DNA of 64,000 nucleotides from Dokdonella fugitiva. GTDB lineage: Bacteria; Pseudomonadota; Gammaproteobacteria; Xanthomonadales; Rhodanobacteraceae. Position numbers and translations under genes: made by a program. The DNA is taken from the NCBI RefSeq assembly GCF_014138265.1, contig NZ_JACGXL010000001.1, forward strand, positions 1,208,171-1,272,170. Reading direction: 5' to 3'. The stretch's first letter is position 1; every line of letters begins with the position of its first letter. Below are positions 36,706-45,551 of the stretch, piece by piece. A model generated the notes under the pieces. That model searched no databases. It was not told the DNA's origin and saw only the letters and a list, made by a program, of their open reading frames with translations.

Positions 36706-37062
36706 CGTTCAACGACCCGCTTCAACGCATCCTTCGCCGCGCTCGCCGACGCCACCCGCCGTGGCGTGCTCGACCAGCTCGCGCGCGGGGACGCGTCCAT
36801 CACCGACCTCGCCGATCGGTTCGAAATGACCCTCACGGGCATGAAGAAGCACGTCGGCGTGCTCGAGTCGGCCGGCCTTGTGACCACCGAGAAGATCGGC
36901 CGCGTGCGCACGTGCCGCATCGGCCCGCGCCGTCTCGACGAGGAAATGGCATGGATCGCGCGCTACCGCCAGCTGTGGGACGCGCGCTTCGCGGCGCTCG
37001 ACGGCGTCATCGACGAACTCAAACGACAGGAGAAGGCCCGTGGCCGCAAGAAAGGACAGTGA
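36697..37062 (+). CDS. ArsR-family transcriptional regulator
   Basis: A 121-residue ArsR/SmtB winged helix. It shows ALADATRRGVLDQLARGDAS, the recognition helix region FEMTLTGMKKHVGVLESAGL and TTEKIGRVRTCRI. No metal-binding Cys motif (ELCVCDL) is present, fitting the subgroup that pairs with an SRPBCC protein. The ATG at 36697 is inside a palindrome. It overlaps the SRPBCC gene by 23 bases. Confidence 0.88.
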   Translation: MVQRSTTRFNASFAALADATRRGVLDQLARGDASITDLADRFEMTLTGMKKHVGVLESAGLVTTEKIGRVRTCRIGPRRLDEEMAWIARYRQLWDARFAALDGVIDELKRQEKARGRKKGQ

Positions 37063-37537
37063 ACCCCGCCGCACGACGGTGCGGAAGACCTCGGACCGCG
37101 AGGTCGTCGTCACGCGCACGTTCGACGCGCCCGCGCGCCTCGTGTTCGAGGCGTGGTCGAAACCCGAGTTGTTCAAGCAATGGTGGGTGCCCCGCTCCAT
37201 GGGCATGACGCTGCGCTCGTGCGAGCTGGACGTGCGCACCGGCGGCACGTACCGACTCGAGTTCGGCGACGATCCCGCGAACCCGATGGCGTTCTTCGGC
37301 CGCTATCTCGAGGTGGTGCCCAACCAGCGCATCGTCTGGACGAACGAGGAAAGCGGCGACGCGGCGTCCGTCACCACCGTGACGTTCGAAGAGCGCGATG
37401 GCACGACGCTGCTCGTGCTGACCGAGCGGTATCCCACCAAGGAAGCGCTCGACGAGGCGGGTACCGGTGCGCAGGATGCGATGGGCGAGACGTTCGAGCA
37501 GCTCGACGAAGTGCTTGCCGGGTTGTCTGCGCATTGA
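37040..37537 (+). CDS. SRPBCC (AHSA1-type) domain protein
   Basis: A 165-residue START-like protein with FDAPARLVFEAWSKPELFKQWW, RTGGTYRLEF, VVPNQRIVWTNEE and the C-terminal GEMTFEQLDEVLAGL-type helix (here MGETFEQLDEVLAGL). These proteins bind hydrophobic ligands; the ligand is unknown. The start is GTG at 37040 with AGGAGA upstream, overlapping the ArsR gene by 23 bases, so the pair is translationally coupled. Confidence 0.88.
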   Translation: MAARKDSEPRRTTVRKTSDREVVVTRTFDAPARLVFEAWSKPELFKQWWVPRSMGMTLRSCELDVRTGGTYRLEFGDDPANPMAFFGRYLEVVPNQRIVWTNEESGDAASVTTVTFEERDGTTLLVLTERYPTKEALDEAGTGAQDAMGETFEQLDEVLAGLSAH

Positions 37538-37608
37538 CCCGTCGAAGCCGGAAGGCCACCAGGTCGATGGCGACGGCCCTGGCGCGAGCGACTGCAGCGA
37601 CAGCGTTG

Positions 37609-37641
37609 CGACGAAGCCCGGCCTCGTGCCGGGCTTCGTCG
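37609..37641. terminator. Bidirectional terminator between convergent genes
   Basis: A 14-bp perfect stem (cgacgaagcccggc with gccgggcttcgtcg) with a 5-base loop lies 71 bases after the SRPBCC stop and 18 bases beyond the end of the opposing delta-60 gene. A short TTT follows on the plus strand. Confidence 0.7.
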
Positions 37642-37659
37642 TTTCGCCGCGGACTTCCG

Positions 37660-39060
37660 TCAGTGCGCGTCGATCGCGCGCGCATGCGCCGAATGGCCGC
37701 GCTCGTTCGCGACCGCGGCTGCCCCGTGAACCCGTATGACGACCGCGGTCTGCAAGCCATCCGAAGCCGCCGCCGAGCCGACGGCGATGTAGTCCGAATC
37801 CTGCATCGCGATGGCCGTGAACCCGCTCCGGACAGCGCCCTCGACGAGTGCGTAGCTCATGACGCCGTCCATGCCGAAAGCGGCATCGCGCACACCGAAT
37901 ACATCCAGTGCGAGCAATGTCGCCTGCGCACCATCCGCGTCGTCGGCACTCGACGCAAGCACGACGCCACCCTGCGCGCGAGCGACGCCGCCGTATGCGA
38001 TGTCGTAGCCGTTGGCGACCAGATCGACGGGGACGATGACCGGACGGCCGTTGCCGAACGTGGTGTCGAGCCGCCCGTCGCTCGCGAGGCGCGCAACGCC
38101 GACGTCCGCGGAAATCACCCCTGGAAATGGCGACCACGGATTCGTCGCGGCACCCGCGACGACGATCGCATCGCCGTCCAGGAAGCCGGCTCCGACCGGC
38201 GCACTGTGGTCCTCGACATCGATCGTGACGAGGCCTTCCGTGCCAAAGGTCGGGTCAGGCCGGCCATCGACGAGGAGGCGCGCGATCGCGAACAGCTGCC
38301 GTCCCACGGGATCCGTCGACACCGTGCCGGTGACGACGATGCGCCCGCCGGTGTCGATGCGGATGTCGTGGACGCTCGAGAATGAAAGCAGCACCACCGG
38401 GAATGGCATCACCGCAAGACCCGATTCGCCGAAGCCCGCGTCGATGATTCCGTGCGCGTCGACGCGCGCGACGCCGAACTTGTTGGGTGACAGCGATGCG
38501 CCGACGAGGATCTTGCCGTCGTCCTGCAGGGCCATCGCGGAGGCTGTCGCCGTCGGGGCGTCGAACGGGAACACATCAGCGACGCCATCCGTTCCGAAAG
38601 CGGGATCCTTGCTGCCGTCGGCGAGCAGCTGGATGAAGCGCACGGCACGTCGCCCCGAATACGTTTGCTGGGTCATGACGACGATCCGACCGTCGTCGCG
38701 CGCCGCCACGAGGCACGGCACGTAGATGTCCGGCGCATTGGCATCGAGCACGACGCGGCCAGCGGAGCCGAAGGCGTGGTCGGGCGCGCCGTCTCGCGTG
38801 AGCCGGTAGACATACCCGGGCACGTCCGGATTGCCGCCGCTCTGCAGGCCGGAACGACAGACGACGATGCGCCCGTCGCGCTGCACGGCAGGCGCGGACG
38901 TCCGCCAGGACGTCGCGGGCGGATCGAGAACGGCGATGCCCTCGCGCGCGAACCCGGTATCGATGTCGCCGGGCGCTGCCGTCGCGGCGACCGCGTTGCA
39001 GGCCACAGCCAGCACCAACCCCACGCGCATGCCCATTCGTCCCATCGTGCTTCGCCTCAT
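37660..39060 (-). CDS. Secreted delta-60 repeat protein without the GFD tail
   Basis: A 466-residue exported protein. ATG 39060 is 7 bases after AGGA and gives a signal peptide ending near CNAVAATA. About seven delta-60 repeats follow, for example RLTRDGAPDHAFGSAGRVV and RLLVDGRPDPTFGTEGLV. Unlike the other two delta-60 proteins nearby it ends in GHSAHARAIDAH and lacks the F-x-D-G-F-[DE] tail. It lies 46 bases after the rlmH stop on the same strand. Confidence 0.8.
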   Translation of the reverse strand: MRRSTMGRMGMRVGLVLAVACNAVAATAAPGDIDTGFAREGIAVLDPPATSWRTSAPAVQRDGRIVVCRSGLQSGGNPDVPGYVYRLTRDGAPDHAFGSAGRVVLDANAPDIYVPCLVAARDDGRIVVMTQQTYSGRRAVRFIQLLADGSKDPAFGTDGVADVFPFDAPTATASAMALQDDGKILVGASLSPNKFGVARVDAHGIIDAGFGESGLAVMPFPVVLLSFSSVHDIRIDTGGRIVVTGTVSTDPVGRQLFAIARLLVDGRPDPTFGTEGLVTIDVEDHSAPVGAGFLDGDAIVVAGAATNPWSPFPGVISADVGVARLASDGRLDTTFGNGRPVIVPVDLVANGYDIAYGGVARAQGGVVLASSADDADGAQATLLALDVFGVRDAAFGMDGVMSYALVEGAVRSGFTAIAMQDSDYIAVGSAAASDGLQTAVVIRVHGAAAVANERGHSAHARAIDAH

Positions 39061-39106
39061 GCATCGATCCTTTCGAGGAACTCGTCGCGCCCGGCCCCGT
39101 CCGCGC

Positions 39107-39577
39107 CTAGGGTCGATGGTACGGATGCCCCGCACTGATCGACACCGCGCGATACAACTGCTCGACGACGACGAGGCGCACGAGCATGTGCGGGAGCGTC
39201 AGCGGGCCGAGCGACCAGGTCTGGTGGGCGCGCGCGAGCACGTCGGCGGCGTGGCCGTCGGGGCCGCCGATGAGCAGGGCGAGGTCGCGGCCGTTCATGC
39301 GCCAGGCGTCGAGCTGCTGCGCGAGGTGTTCGCTCGTCCACGGCTTGCCGCGGCCGTCGAGTGCGACGACGTGCGCGTCCTTCGGCAGCGCGGCGAGCAC
39401 GGCGGCACCTTCGTCGGCGATCGCGCGCGCGGGGTCGCGGCCCTTGCCGCGGTTGCCGAGTTCGATTTCGACGAGGTCGAGCGGGAGGTCGCGCGAGAGG
39501 CGCTTCTTGTATTCGGCGACGCCTTCGGCGACCCAGGCGGGCATGCGTTCGCCGACGGAGATGAGGCGGGCTTTCAT
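39107..39577 (-). CDS. rlmH: 23S rRNA pseudouridine1915 N3-methyltransferase RlmH
   Basis: RlmH methylates the pseudouridine at position 1915 of 23S rRNA in the 70S ribosome. The 156-residue SPOUT protein begins MKARLISVGERMPAWV, has the SAM knot LLIGGPDGHAADVL and ends AGHPYHRP, all family signatures. ATG 39577 fits the family; ATG 39601 adds eight residues. In most gammaproteobacteria rlmH directly follows rsfS; here repeats occupy the 200 bases between. Confidence 0.96.
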   Translation of the reverse strand: MKARLISVGERMPAWVAEGVAEYKKRLSRDLPLDLVEIELGNRGKGRDPARAIADEGAAVLAALPKDAHVVALDGRGKPWTSEHLAQQLDAWRMNGRDLALLIGGPDGHAADVLARAHQTWSLGPLTLPHMLVRLVVVEQLYRAVSISAGHPYHRP

Positions 39578-39597
39578 GGGGTCATCGCCGGAGGAAA

Positions 39598-39708
39598 GCA
39601 CCGCGGCTTCCGCCGCTCCCGAAGGGCAACTGCCCGATCCTGCGCATCGGCGCGCTTCCCCTCACCCGGCGCGCGGCGCGCGCCGGCCTCTCCCGCGAGC
39701 GGGAGAGG
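39598..39708. repeat. REP-like core and palindrome between rsfS and rlmH
   Basis: A single REP-like core (gcggcttccgccgctccc) lies at 39602-39620 and a perfect palindrome cctctcccgc/gcgggagagg with a 2-base centre at 39687-39708. The latter is the same element as at 32971-32992. Both sit between two genes that would normally be tightly linked. Confidence 0.75.
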
Positions 39709-39777
39709 CGAAAGCTTCTGGTGTTCGCGGTCGTGGCGGTCGCGCACGCGTGCGCTCCTGCACGAGGTCGCGGGCGA

Positions 39778-40425
39778 TCAGCCGGCGAGCATCGCCGGTT
39801 GGCTGTCGCCGACGGTCCACAGGCGTTCGAGGCCGTAGAACTCGCGCGTGCGCGGCAGCATCACGTGCACGATCACGTCGCCGAGGTCCACCAGCACCCA
39901 TTCGGCTTCGCGCTGGCCTTCGACGCCGATCGGCGGGTTGCCGGCCTGCTTGGCCTTCTTCACGACTTCGTCGGCGATCGACTTCACGTGGCGCGACGAG
40001 GTGCCGCTCGCGATCACGAGCAGGTCGGTGACGCCGCTCTTGCCGCGCACGTCGATCTCGGCGACGTCCTTCGCCTTGAGGTCGTCGAGGGCGTCGAGCA
40101 CGACCTTGCGCAGGCGCGCGGCGGCATCGAGCACCTTGGCGACCTTCGCCTTGCCGAACGACTTCACCGGGCCCGCCTTCGCGGCGGCTTTCGCGCTCGG
40201 CAGCTTCGCCGGGGCGACGCGCTTGGCCGGCGCACGCTTCGTCGCCGCGCCCTTCATCGGCGTGGACGTCTTCGCGGGAGCCTTCTTCACCGCGCCCTTC
40301 GCTGCGGGCGCCTTCTTCGCCGCCGGCTTCTTCACGGCGACGGACTTGCTGCGGGATGCGGAGGCCTTGGCGGCCTTCGGGGTTCCGGCCTTGCGCGGCC
40401 GGGCGCGCGTTTCCGACGTAGCCAA
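39778..40425 (-). CDS. rsfS: Ribosomal silencing factor RsfS with AlaLysPro N-terminal extension
   Basis: RsfS binds L14 on the 50S subunit and blocks subunit joining in stationary phase. The last 118 residues (about 98-215) match the family: [38 protein letters not shown] and [20 protein letters not shown]. Residues 1-97 are an added Ala/Lys/Pro-rich basic tail. No ATG is well placed; TTG at 40425 has AGAGGT nine bases upstream and gives 215 residues. Its direct partner nadD is 20.7 kb away. Confidence 0.85.
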   Translation of the reverse strand: MATSETRARPRKAGTPKAAKASASRSKSVAVKKPAAKKAPAAKGAVKKAPAKTSTPMKGAATKRAPAKRVAPAKLPSAKAAAKAGPVKSFGKAKVAKVLDAAARLRKVVLDALDDLKAKDVAEIDVRGKSGVTDLLVIASGTSSRHVKSIADEVVKKAKQAGNPPIGVEGQREAEWVLVDLGDVIVHVMLPRTREFYGLERLWTVGDSQPAMLAG

Positions 40426-40473
40426 GTGGGAGCGACCTCTTCGTGAGCCTCGCGCCACCAGCGGCGCGGCCAA

Positions 40474-40479
40474 AGTATA
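40474..40479 (-). promoter_or_regulatory. Candidate -10 box for rsfS
   Basis: TATACT on the minus strand lies about 49 bases before the TTG start of rsfS. No good -35 box is seen. With the box at 40546-40554 it forms a divergent promoter region. Confidence 0.35.
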
Positions 40480-40545
40480 GGCGCATTCGGCCGGACGCGC
40501 CCGCGACCGGTGCCGCGGGCCGGCCGCGGCAGCCGCCGGGACGCA

Positions 40546-40554
40546 TGCTATAAG
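40546..40554 (+). promoter_or_regulatory. Extended -10 box directly before the ECF sigma gene
   Basis: TGCTATAAG is an extended -10 element. A start site 7 bases after its end would be the A of the sigma factor ATG at 40561, and there is no ribosome binding site before the ATG. This suggests a leaderless transcript. Confidence 0.5.
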
Positions 40555-40560
40555 CCGCCC

Positions 40561-41127
40561 ATGCTCGCCGAGGAGACCACCGCCTTCCTGCTCGACCGCG
40601 CCCGCGGCGGCGACGACGCCGCGCGCGACCGGCTCGCGGCGCGCTACCTGCCGATGCTGCGGCGCTGGGCGCACGGTCGCCTGCCGCCGTCCACGCGCGA
40701 CCTCACCGATACCGACGATCTTGTTCAGGTCACCCTCTTTCGCGTGTTGAAGCAGATCGGGACGTTCGAGTACGGCGGCGCCGGCAGCTTCCTGGCCTAC
40801 CTGCGCAGCACCCTGCTCAACCTGCTGCGCAACGAGATCCGTCGCGTCGCGCGGCGTGGCCAGAGCCTCGAGTTGGACGAGGCGCTGGTCGAGGACGAAA
40901 CGGCGTCGCCGCTCGAACAGGCGATCGGGCGCGAACGCCTGGAACGCTACGAGGCCGCGCTCGAGGCCTTGCCCGCGCGAGCGCGCGAGCTGGTCATCAT
41001 GCGGCTGGAGTTCGACATGACGTACGAGGACATCGCGAACGAGGTGCAGTCCACGCCGGACGCCGTGCGCATGGCGATCAAGCGCGCGGTGGAAGCGCTC
41101 GCGCGTTCGCTCGGCAACGGCGCATGA
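40561..41127 (+). CDS. ECF-type RNA polymerase sigma factor
   Basis: A 188-residue sigma-70 family protein. Region 2 spans about residues 25-95 with [21 protein letters not shown], and region 4 about 128-183 with [20 protein letters not shown] and [20 protein letters not shown]. The usual acidic DAED of region 2.2 reads Asp50-Thr51-Asp52-Asp53. No anti-sigma factor is next to it; instead the gene overlaps a Ser/Thr kinase by 4 bases (ATGA), as in ECF groups controlled by phosphorylation. No spaced ribosome binding site is seen. Confidence 0.9.
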   Translation: MLAEETTAFLLDRARGGDDAARDRLAARYLPMLRRWAHGRLPPSTRDLTDTDDLVQVTLFRVLKQIGTFEYGGAGSFLAYLRSTLLNLLRNEIRRVARRGQSLELDEALVEDETASPLEQAIGRERLERYEAALEALPARARELVIMRLEFDMTYEDIANEVQSTPDAVRMAIKRAVEALARSLGNGA

Positions 41128-42701
41128 GCGTGCCCGGCCACGGCCCCGACCTGGTCGACCGCTTCGTCGACGGCGAGCCGATCGACTGGAGCCGCGCGAC
41201 CGCGAACGACGACGCCCTGCTCGACGCGCTGTACACGCTCGACCAGGTGCGCGCGGCCTACCAGCGCATCGGCGGCACGCCCGACCCGCGCGGCCCGCGG
41301 CTGTTCCCGTGGGGACCGCTCGTGGTGCAGGAGAAGATCGGCAGCGGCGCGAGCGCCGAGGTGTTCCGCGCCTGGGACGCCGGCCTCGCGACGCCGGTTG
41401 CATTGAAGCTGCTGCGCCCGGAAGCGGCCGCGGCCGGCCTGCGCAGCGAGGACTTCCTGCACGAAGGACGCCTGCTCGCGCGCATCAGCCAGCGCAACGT
41501 GCTGCGCGTATACGGCGCCGCCGTGCACGACGGCCGCCCCGGCATCTGGGCGGAATGGATCGAAGGCCGCACGCTCGACGCGATCGTCGAGGGCGACGGC
41601 GCGTTCGCCGACCGCGAGGCCGCGCACGTCGGCCTCGAACTGTGCGCCGCACTCGCGGCGATCCACGCGGCCGGCCTCGTGCACGGCGACGTCAAGGCGA
41701 GCAACGTGCTGCGCGCACGCGGCGGGCGCATCGTGCTCGCCGACCTCGGCGCGGCCGGCACGCCGGACGTGCTCAACGCGTCGCTGCGCACGCAGGCGAC
41801 GCCCGCGTACCTGTCGCCGCAGTCGCGCGACGGCGCGCCGCGCGCGGCGGCCGACGACCTCTATGCGCTCGGCGTGCTGCTGCATTTCCTGCTCACCGGC
41901 ACGTATCCACGGGACGGCCGCTGCGACCTGCGGCGTCCGGGCATCGATGCGGGCGTCGCGGGCGCGATCGAACACGCGCTGTCGCCGAAACCGCAACGGC
42001 GCCCCGCGAGTGCGCACGCGTTCGCGACGGCGTTGCGCGCGGCGATCGGTGGCGATGCGTCCGCACGCGAGGCACCGGTGCGTCGGTGCCGCACGACACT
42101 GATCGTCGCGGCGACCGCGCTCGCGCTCGGCCTGGCGGCTTTCGCCGCGTGGACGTCGCGCCTGCCCGCGTGGCAGCCGCAGGCGCAGCTCGTGCACCGC
42201 ACCGCGGACGGGCGCGAGGCGCTGCGTGATGGCGCGGACCTGCGCGTCGGCGACCGCCTCGAACTCACGCTCGCGAGTGACCGCCCGACCTGGGCCTACG
42301 TGCTCAACGAGGACGCGGCAGGCTCGATGCACGTGTTGTTCCCGCTCGCCGGGCTGCGGCGCGCGAATCCGCTGCCGCAGGGCGAGGGCGTGCTGCCGGG
42401 CGATCAGGACGGCCGCGCGCTGTCGTGGCAGGTGTCGAGCGAAGGCGGTCGCGAGGAGTTCGTCGTCGTGCTCGCCGACGCGCCGCTGGCGCGCCTCGAG
42501 GAGCGCCTCGCCGCGCTCGACGCGGCGGCGATCGACGCACCGCAACGCGGTGTCGCACGCATCAGCGGCGAACCGCTCGCGAACGTGAGCGTGCAGGGCC
42601 GGCAGCTCGCCGCGCTGCTGTCCGCAGCGTCCGCCGAACTCGCCGATGCGCGCCACGTGCGCGTGCTGGCCTACCACTTCGAGACGCGCGCTTCGCGCTG
42701 A
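41124..42701 (+). CDS. Membrane-anchored Ser/Thr protein kinase with DUF4384-like domain
   Basis: A 525-residue Hanks-type kinase. The catalytic domain lies at about 65-310: glycine loop [10 protein letters not shown] (72-81), Lys95 in VALKLL, catalytic HGDVKASN at 187-194 (HGD replaces HRD, a non-RD kinase) and DLG at 207-209 in place of DFG. One membrane helix spans about 324-344, then a C-terminal domain with [20 protein letters not shown] and HVLFPLAG, like DUF4384, probably in the periplasm. It is coupled to the sigma factor gene and likely acts on it; that link is inferred. Confidence 0.88.
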   Translation: MSVPGHGPDLVDRFVDGEPIDWSRATANDDALLDALYTLDQVRAAYQRIGGTPDPRGPRLFPWGPLVVQEKIGSGASAEVFRAWDAGLATPVALKLLRPEAAAAGLRSEDFLHEGRLLARISQRNVLRVYGAAVHDGRPGIWAEWIEGRTLDAIVEGDGAFADREAAHVGLELCAALAAIHAAGLVHGDVKASNVLRARGGRIVLADLGAAGTPDVLNASLRTQATPAYLSPQSRDGAPRAAADDLYALGVLLHFLLTGTYPRDGRCDLRRPGIDAGVAGAIEHALSPKPQRRPASAHAFATALRAAIGGDASAREAPVRRCRTTLIVAATALALGLAAFAAWTSRLPAWQPQAQLVHRTADGREALRDGADLRVGDRLELTLASDRPTWAYVLNEDAAGSMHVLFPLAGLRRANPLPQGEGVLPGDQDGRALSWQVSSEGGREEFVVVLADAPLARLEERLAALDAAAIDAPQRGVARISGEPLANVSVQGRQLAALLSAASAELADARHVRVLAYHFETRASR

Positions 42702-42760
42702 GCTGTTCGGATCGGTGTCGCGCGGTGTTCCGTTGGAGGAACTTCGCGGGAGCACCGGTC

Positions 42761-45481
42761 ATGGCACGCACGCTCGCAACCCTCCTGCTCCTGCTGCTGC
42801 CGCTCTCGGCAACGGCCGCGACCTGCACGTGGAACACGCCGTCGGGCAACTGGAGCGTCGCGTCCAACTGGAGCGGCTGCGCCGACAGCGCGGGCCCGTC
42901 GACGCGCGCGCCGGGCAGCGGCGACATCGCGGTGCTCGCCAACGGCACGGCCGACCTCGACGTCTCGCCGACCGTCGCCGAGTTCGAACTCGGCAACAAC
43001 GGGCTGTTGTCGGTGGTCGGCGGTACCAAGACGTTCGACGTCACCTCCAAGCTGCGCTTCGCCGGTGGCCATGCGACGACGGTCCTCGGCACCAACCAGT
43101 TGCTGCTCCACCTGCACGCGGATGCGAGCGGTTCGCTGCTCGCGCCGACCACGCTCGAGAACGCGGTGTTCTTCGAGAATTCCGGCACGCTGACCTTGGG
43201 CTCGACGAGCGGCGTCGCGCTGACGCTGCTGGTCGCGAGCGAAGTGCGCAACATGCCGGGCGCGACGATCACGATCGCGGGCGGCAATTCACGCCTGTAC
43301 CTCGATGGCAGCAGCCAGCTCGTGAACAACGCGGGCGCCACGCTCACGATCGGCGGCAACACGACGCTCGGCCGCGCGACGCCGGCGTTCAACGGCGCGA
43401 TCGTGCAGAACCTCGGCACGATGGTCGTCAACGGTCCGGGCACGCTGGACATGCCGCTCGGCGGCAACTTCTCGGCGCTGCAGCAGTACGGCGACCTGGC
43501 CGTGCACAACGCGACGATCGTCTGCAGCCAGACGGCGACCGACAAATGCTCGTTCCGCGACGCGAACGGCCAGCCTGCGCCGGCGATCACGCGGCTCGAC
43601 AACGCAGTGCTCGATCTCGGTGGCGCCGCGGTCACGTATTCGCTCGGCGACGTCTCCACATTGGCCGGCACGGGCACCGTGCAGGGGTCGATCATCGCGC
43701 GTGGAAGGATCGCGCCGGGCGCGCTCGCCGGCGCGCCGTACGGCACGCTGGTCGTGAGCGGTGGCGTGACCGTGCAGGAAACGGGCATCCTCGACTTCGA
43801 TCTCGGCGGCAGCGCGAGCGGCAGCTACGATCGCATCCAGGCCGGCGGTGCGGTGAGCGCGGGCTTCCCGACCCTTTACGACGGCCAGGGCCGTCTCGTG
43901 ATTCGCCTCGCCGGGGGCTATGCACCCGCGCTCGGTGCGGTCGTGCCGGTGATGACGTACGCCAGCGTGGCCGCAGGCGCGAGCTTCTATCGCGTCGATG
44001 CGAACTACGTGCTCGATTACGCCGCGCGCTTCGCGCCGACCGCGCTGGAGGTGTTTCCGGCGCCGCGCATCACGATCGGCGACGCAAGCGTCGTCGAAGG
44101 CGCGACGGGCACGACGCCGATGGGGTTCGCCATCCGCCTGTCGCAGGCGACCACGCAGGCCGTCACGGTCGAGGTGCGCAACCGCGACGGTACGGCGGTG
44201 ACCGGCGTGTCGCCGTCGGGCGACTACCTGTTCCCCGCCGACTACGTGTTCACGTTCGCGCCGGGCGAAGTGCTCAAGACCCAGGTCTATCCGGTCAACG
44301 GCGACGGCGTGGTCGAAGGCGACGAATCGTTCGCGGTGGACGTGTACCGCAACAAGGTGGCCAACGCGGCGATCGGCAACGGCATTCCCGGCAGCCCGAC
44401 CGCGACCGGCACCATCCTCAGCGACGAACTCGCGCCGGGCACGCGCTTCGTGCTCGTCGGCAAGGACAACGGAACCAGCGGCCGGAAGATCCGCCGCTAC
44501 ACGACGAGCGGCACCTACATCGACGACTGGGACGACCGCATGACGAACGCGTTCGGCCACATCGTCACCGGCATGTGCTTCGCACCGAACGGCGACGTGC
44601 TCGCGACGCGCTTCGCCTGGCCCGGGCCGGTGCTGTACAGCCGCTTCGGCGCCGTGCTCGACGAAGACTTCACGCGCCATCCGCTCGGCAACGCGACGTA
44701 CGCCAACCACGAATCGTGCGTGTTCGACCGGCTCGGCAACGTCTACATCGGCCAGGCCGGCGCATCGAGTTCGCCGGACGACCAGGTACCGGTGCTGAAG
44801 TTCGATCGCTATGGCACGCGGCTCGATACCTTCGTGCTGCCCACCGGCCCGCGCGGCACCGACTGGGTCGACCTCGCCGGCGACCAGTGCACGCTCTACT
44901 ACACCTCGGAAGACACCGACGTGCGCCGCTACAACACCTGCACGCACAGCGTCCTGCCGCCGTTCGCGAGCGGCCTCACGCCGCCGTACTGCTATGCGTT
45001 GCGCATCCGGCCGAACCGCGAGGTGATGGTCGCCTGCCAGGAAGCCGTGCATCGCCTGAGCGCGCAGGGCGTGAACCTGCAGACCTACACGCGCACGAGC
45101 ATCGGCGAGACCGATCCCACCGGCCTGTTCGCGATGAACCTCGACCCGGACGGCACCTCGTTCTGGACCGCCGGCGCGAGCAGCGGCAACGTCTATCACG
45201 TCGACATCAGCAGCGGCGCGGTGATCGCCAGCTTCAACAGCGGGCAAGGCGGCGTCGCCGGCCTCGCCGTCTACGACGAACTGCACGACGACGTGATCTT
45301 CAGCGACGGCTTCGATCCGCCACCGACGCTGCTGCCGATCGTCGCGAAGCGCGAGCCGCTGCCGGAGGTCGATTGCGAAGGCGAGCTGCGCTTCTGGCCC
45401 GAGGTGCGCGACATGCCGCCGTTCGTCCCGGCATGGATGTCGCTGGTGGTCGTGCGCGGCGAGGCCGGCTGCGAGGACTGA
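42761..45481 (+). CDS. Large secreted beta-rich protein with Calx-beta domain and IFSDGFD motif
   Basis: A 906-residue exported protein. Signal peptide MARTLATLLLLLLPLSATA; residues 20-430 are Gly/Thr/Asn-rich repeats like autotransporter or G8-type beta solenoids. A Calx-beta domain spans about 430-545 (ITIGDASVVEGATG, DGVVEGDESFAVDVYRNK), and a beta-propeller of the SMP-30/NHL kind follows. The motif DDVIFSDGFD lies at residues 843-852 and is followed by a further 54 residues with two Cys. GGGAG eight bases before ATG 42761 serves as ribosome binding site. It directly follows the sigma/kinase pair. Confidence 0.75.
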   Translation: MARTLATLLLLLLPLSATAATCTWNTPSGNWSVASNWSGCADSAGPSTRAPGSGDIAVLANGTADLDVSPTVAEFELGNNGLLSVVGGTKTFDVTSKLRFAGGHATTVLGTNQLLLHLHADASGSLLAPTTLENAVFFENSGTLTLGSTSGVALTLLVASEVRNMPGATITIAGGNSRLYLDGSSQLVNNAGATLTIGGNTTLGRATPAFNGAIVQNLGTMVVNGPGTLDMPLGGNFSALQQYGDLAVHNATIVCSQTATDKCSFRDANGQPAPAITRLDNAVLDLGGAAVTYSLGDVSTLAGTGTVQGSIIARGRIAPGALAGAPYGTLVVSGGVTVQETGILDFDLGGSASGSYDRIQAGGAVSAGFPTLYDGQGRLVIRLAGGYAPALGAVVPVMTYASVAAGASFYRVDANYVLDYAARFAPTALEVFPAPRITIGDASVVEGATGTTPMGFAIRLSQATTQAVTVEVRNRDGTAVTGVSPSGDYLFPADYVFTFAPGEVLKTQVYPVNGDGVVEGDESFAVDVYRNKVANAAIGNGIPGSPTATGTILSDELAPGTRFVLVGKDNGTSGRKIRRYTTSGTYIDDWDDRMTNAFGHIVTGMCFAPNGDVLATRFAWPGPVLYSRFGAVLDEDFTRHPLGNATYANHESCVFDRLGNVYIGQAGASSSPDDQVPVLKFDRYGTRLDTFVLPTGPRGTDWVDLAGDQCTLYYTSEDTDVRRYNTCTHSVLPPFASGLTPPYCYALRIRPNREVMVACQEAVHRLSAQGVNLQTYTRTSIGETDPTGLFAMNLDPDGTSFWTAGASSGNVYHVDISSGAVIASFNSGQGGVAGLAVYDELHDDVIFSDGFDPPPTLLPIVAKREPLPEVDCEGELRFWPEVRDMPPFVPAWMSLVVVRGEAGCED

Positions 45482-45551
45482 GCGGCGCGACCTTGTTCGG
45501 AACGATGCGGCGAGGTGTTCTTGAAGGAAACGCAATGCCGAGGCCGCGACG

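Noticed and set aside
36118-37062. Long ORF joining the 21-bp array to the ArsR gene
   Set aside because: The array keeps almost all frames open by its period; the ArsR family starts at 36697. The heptapeptides in the array look like a by-product.
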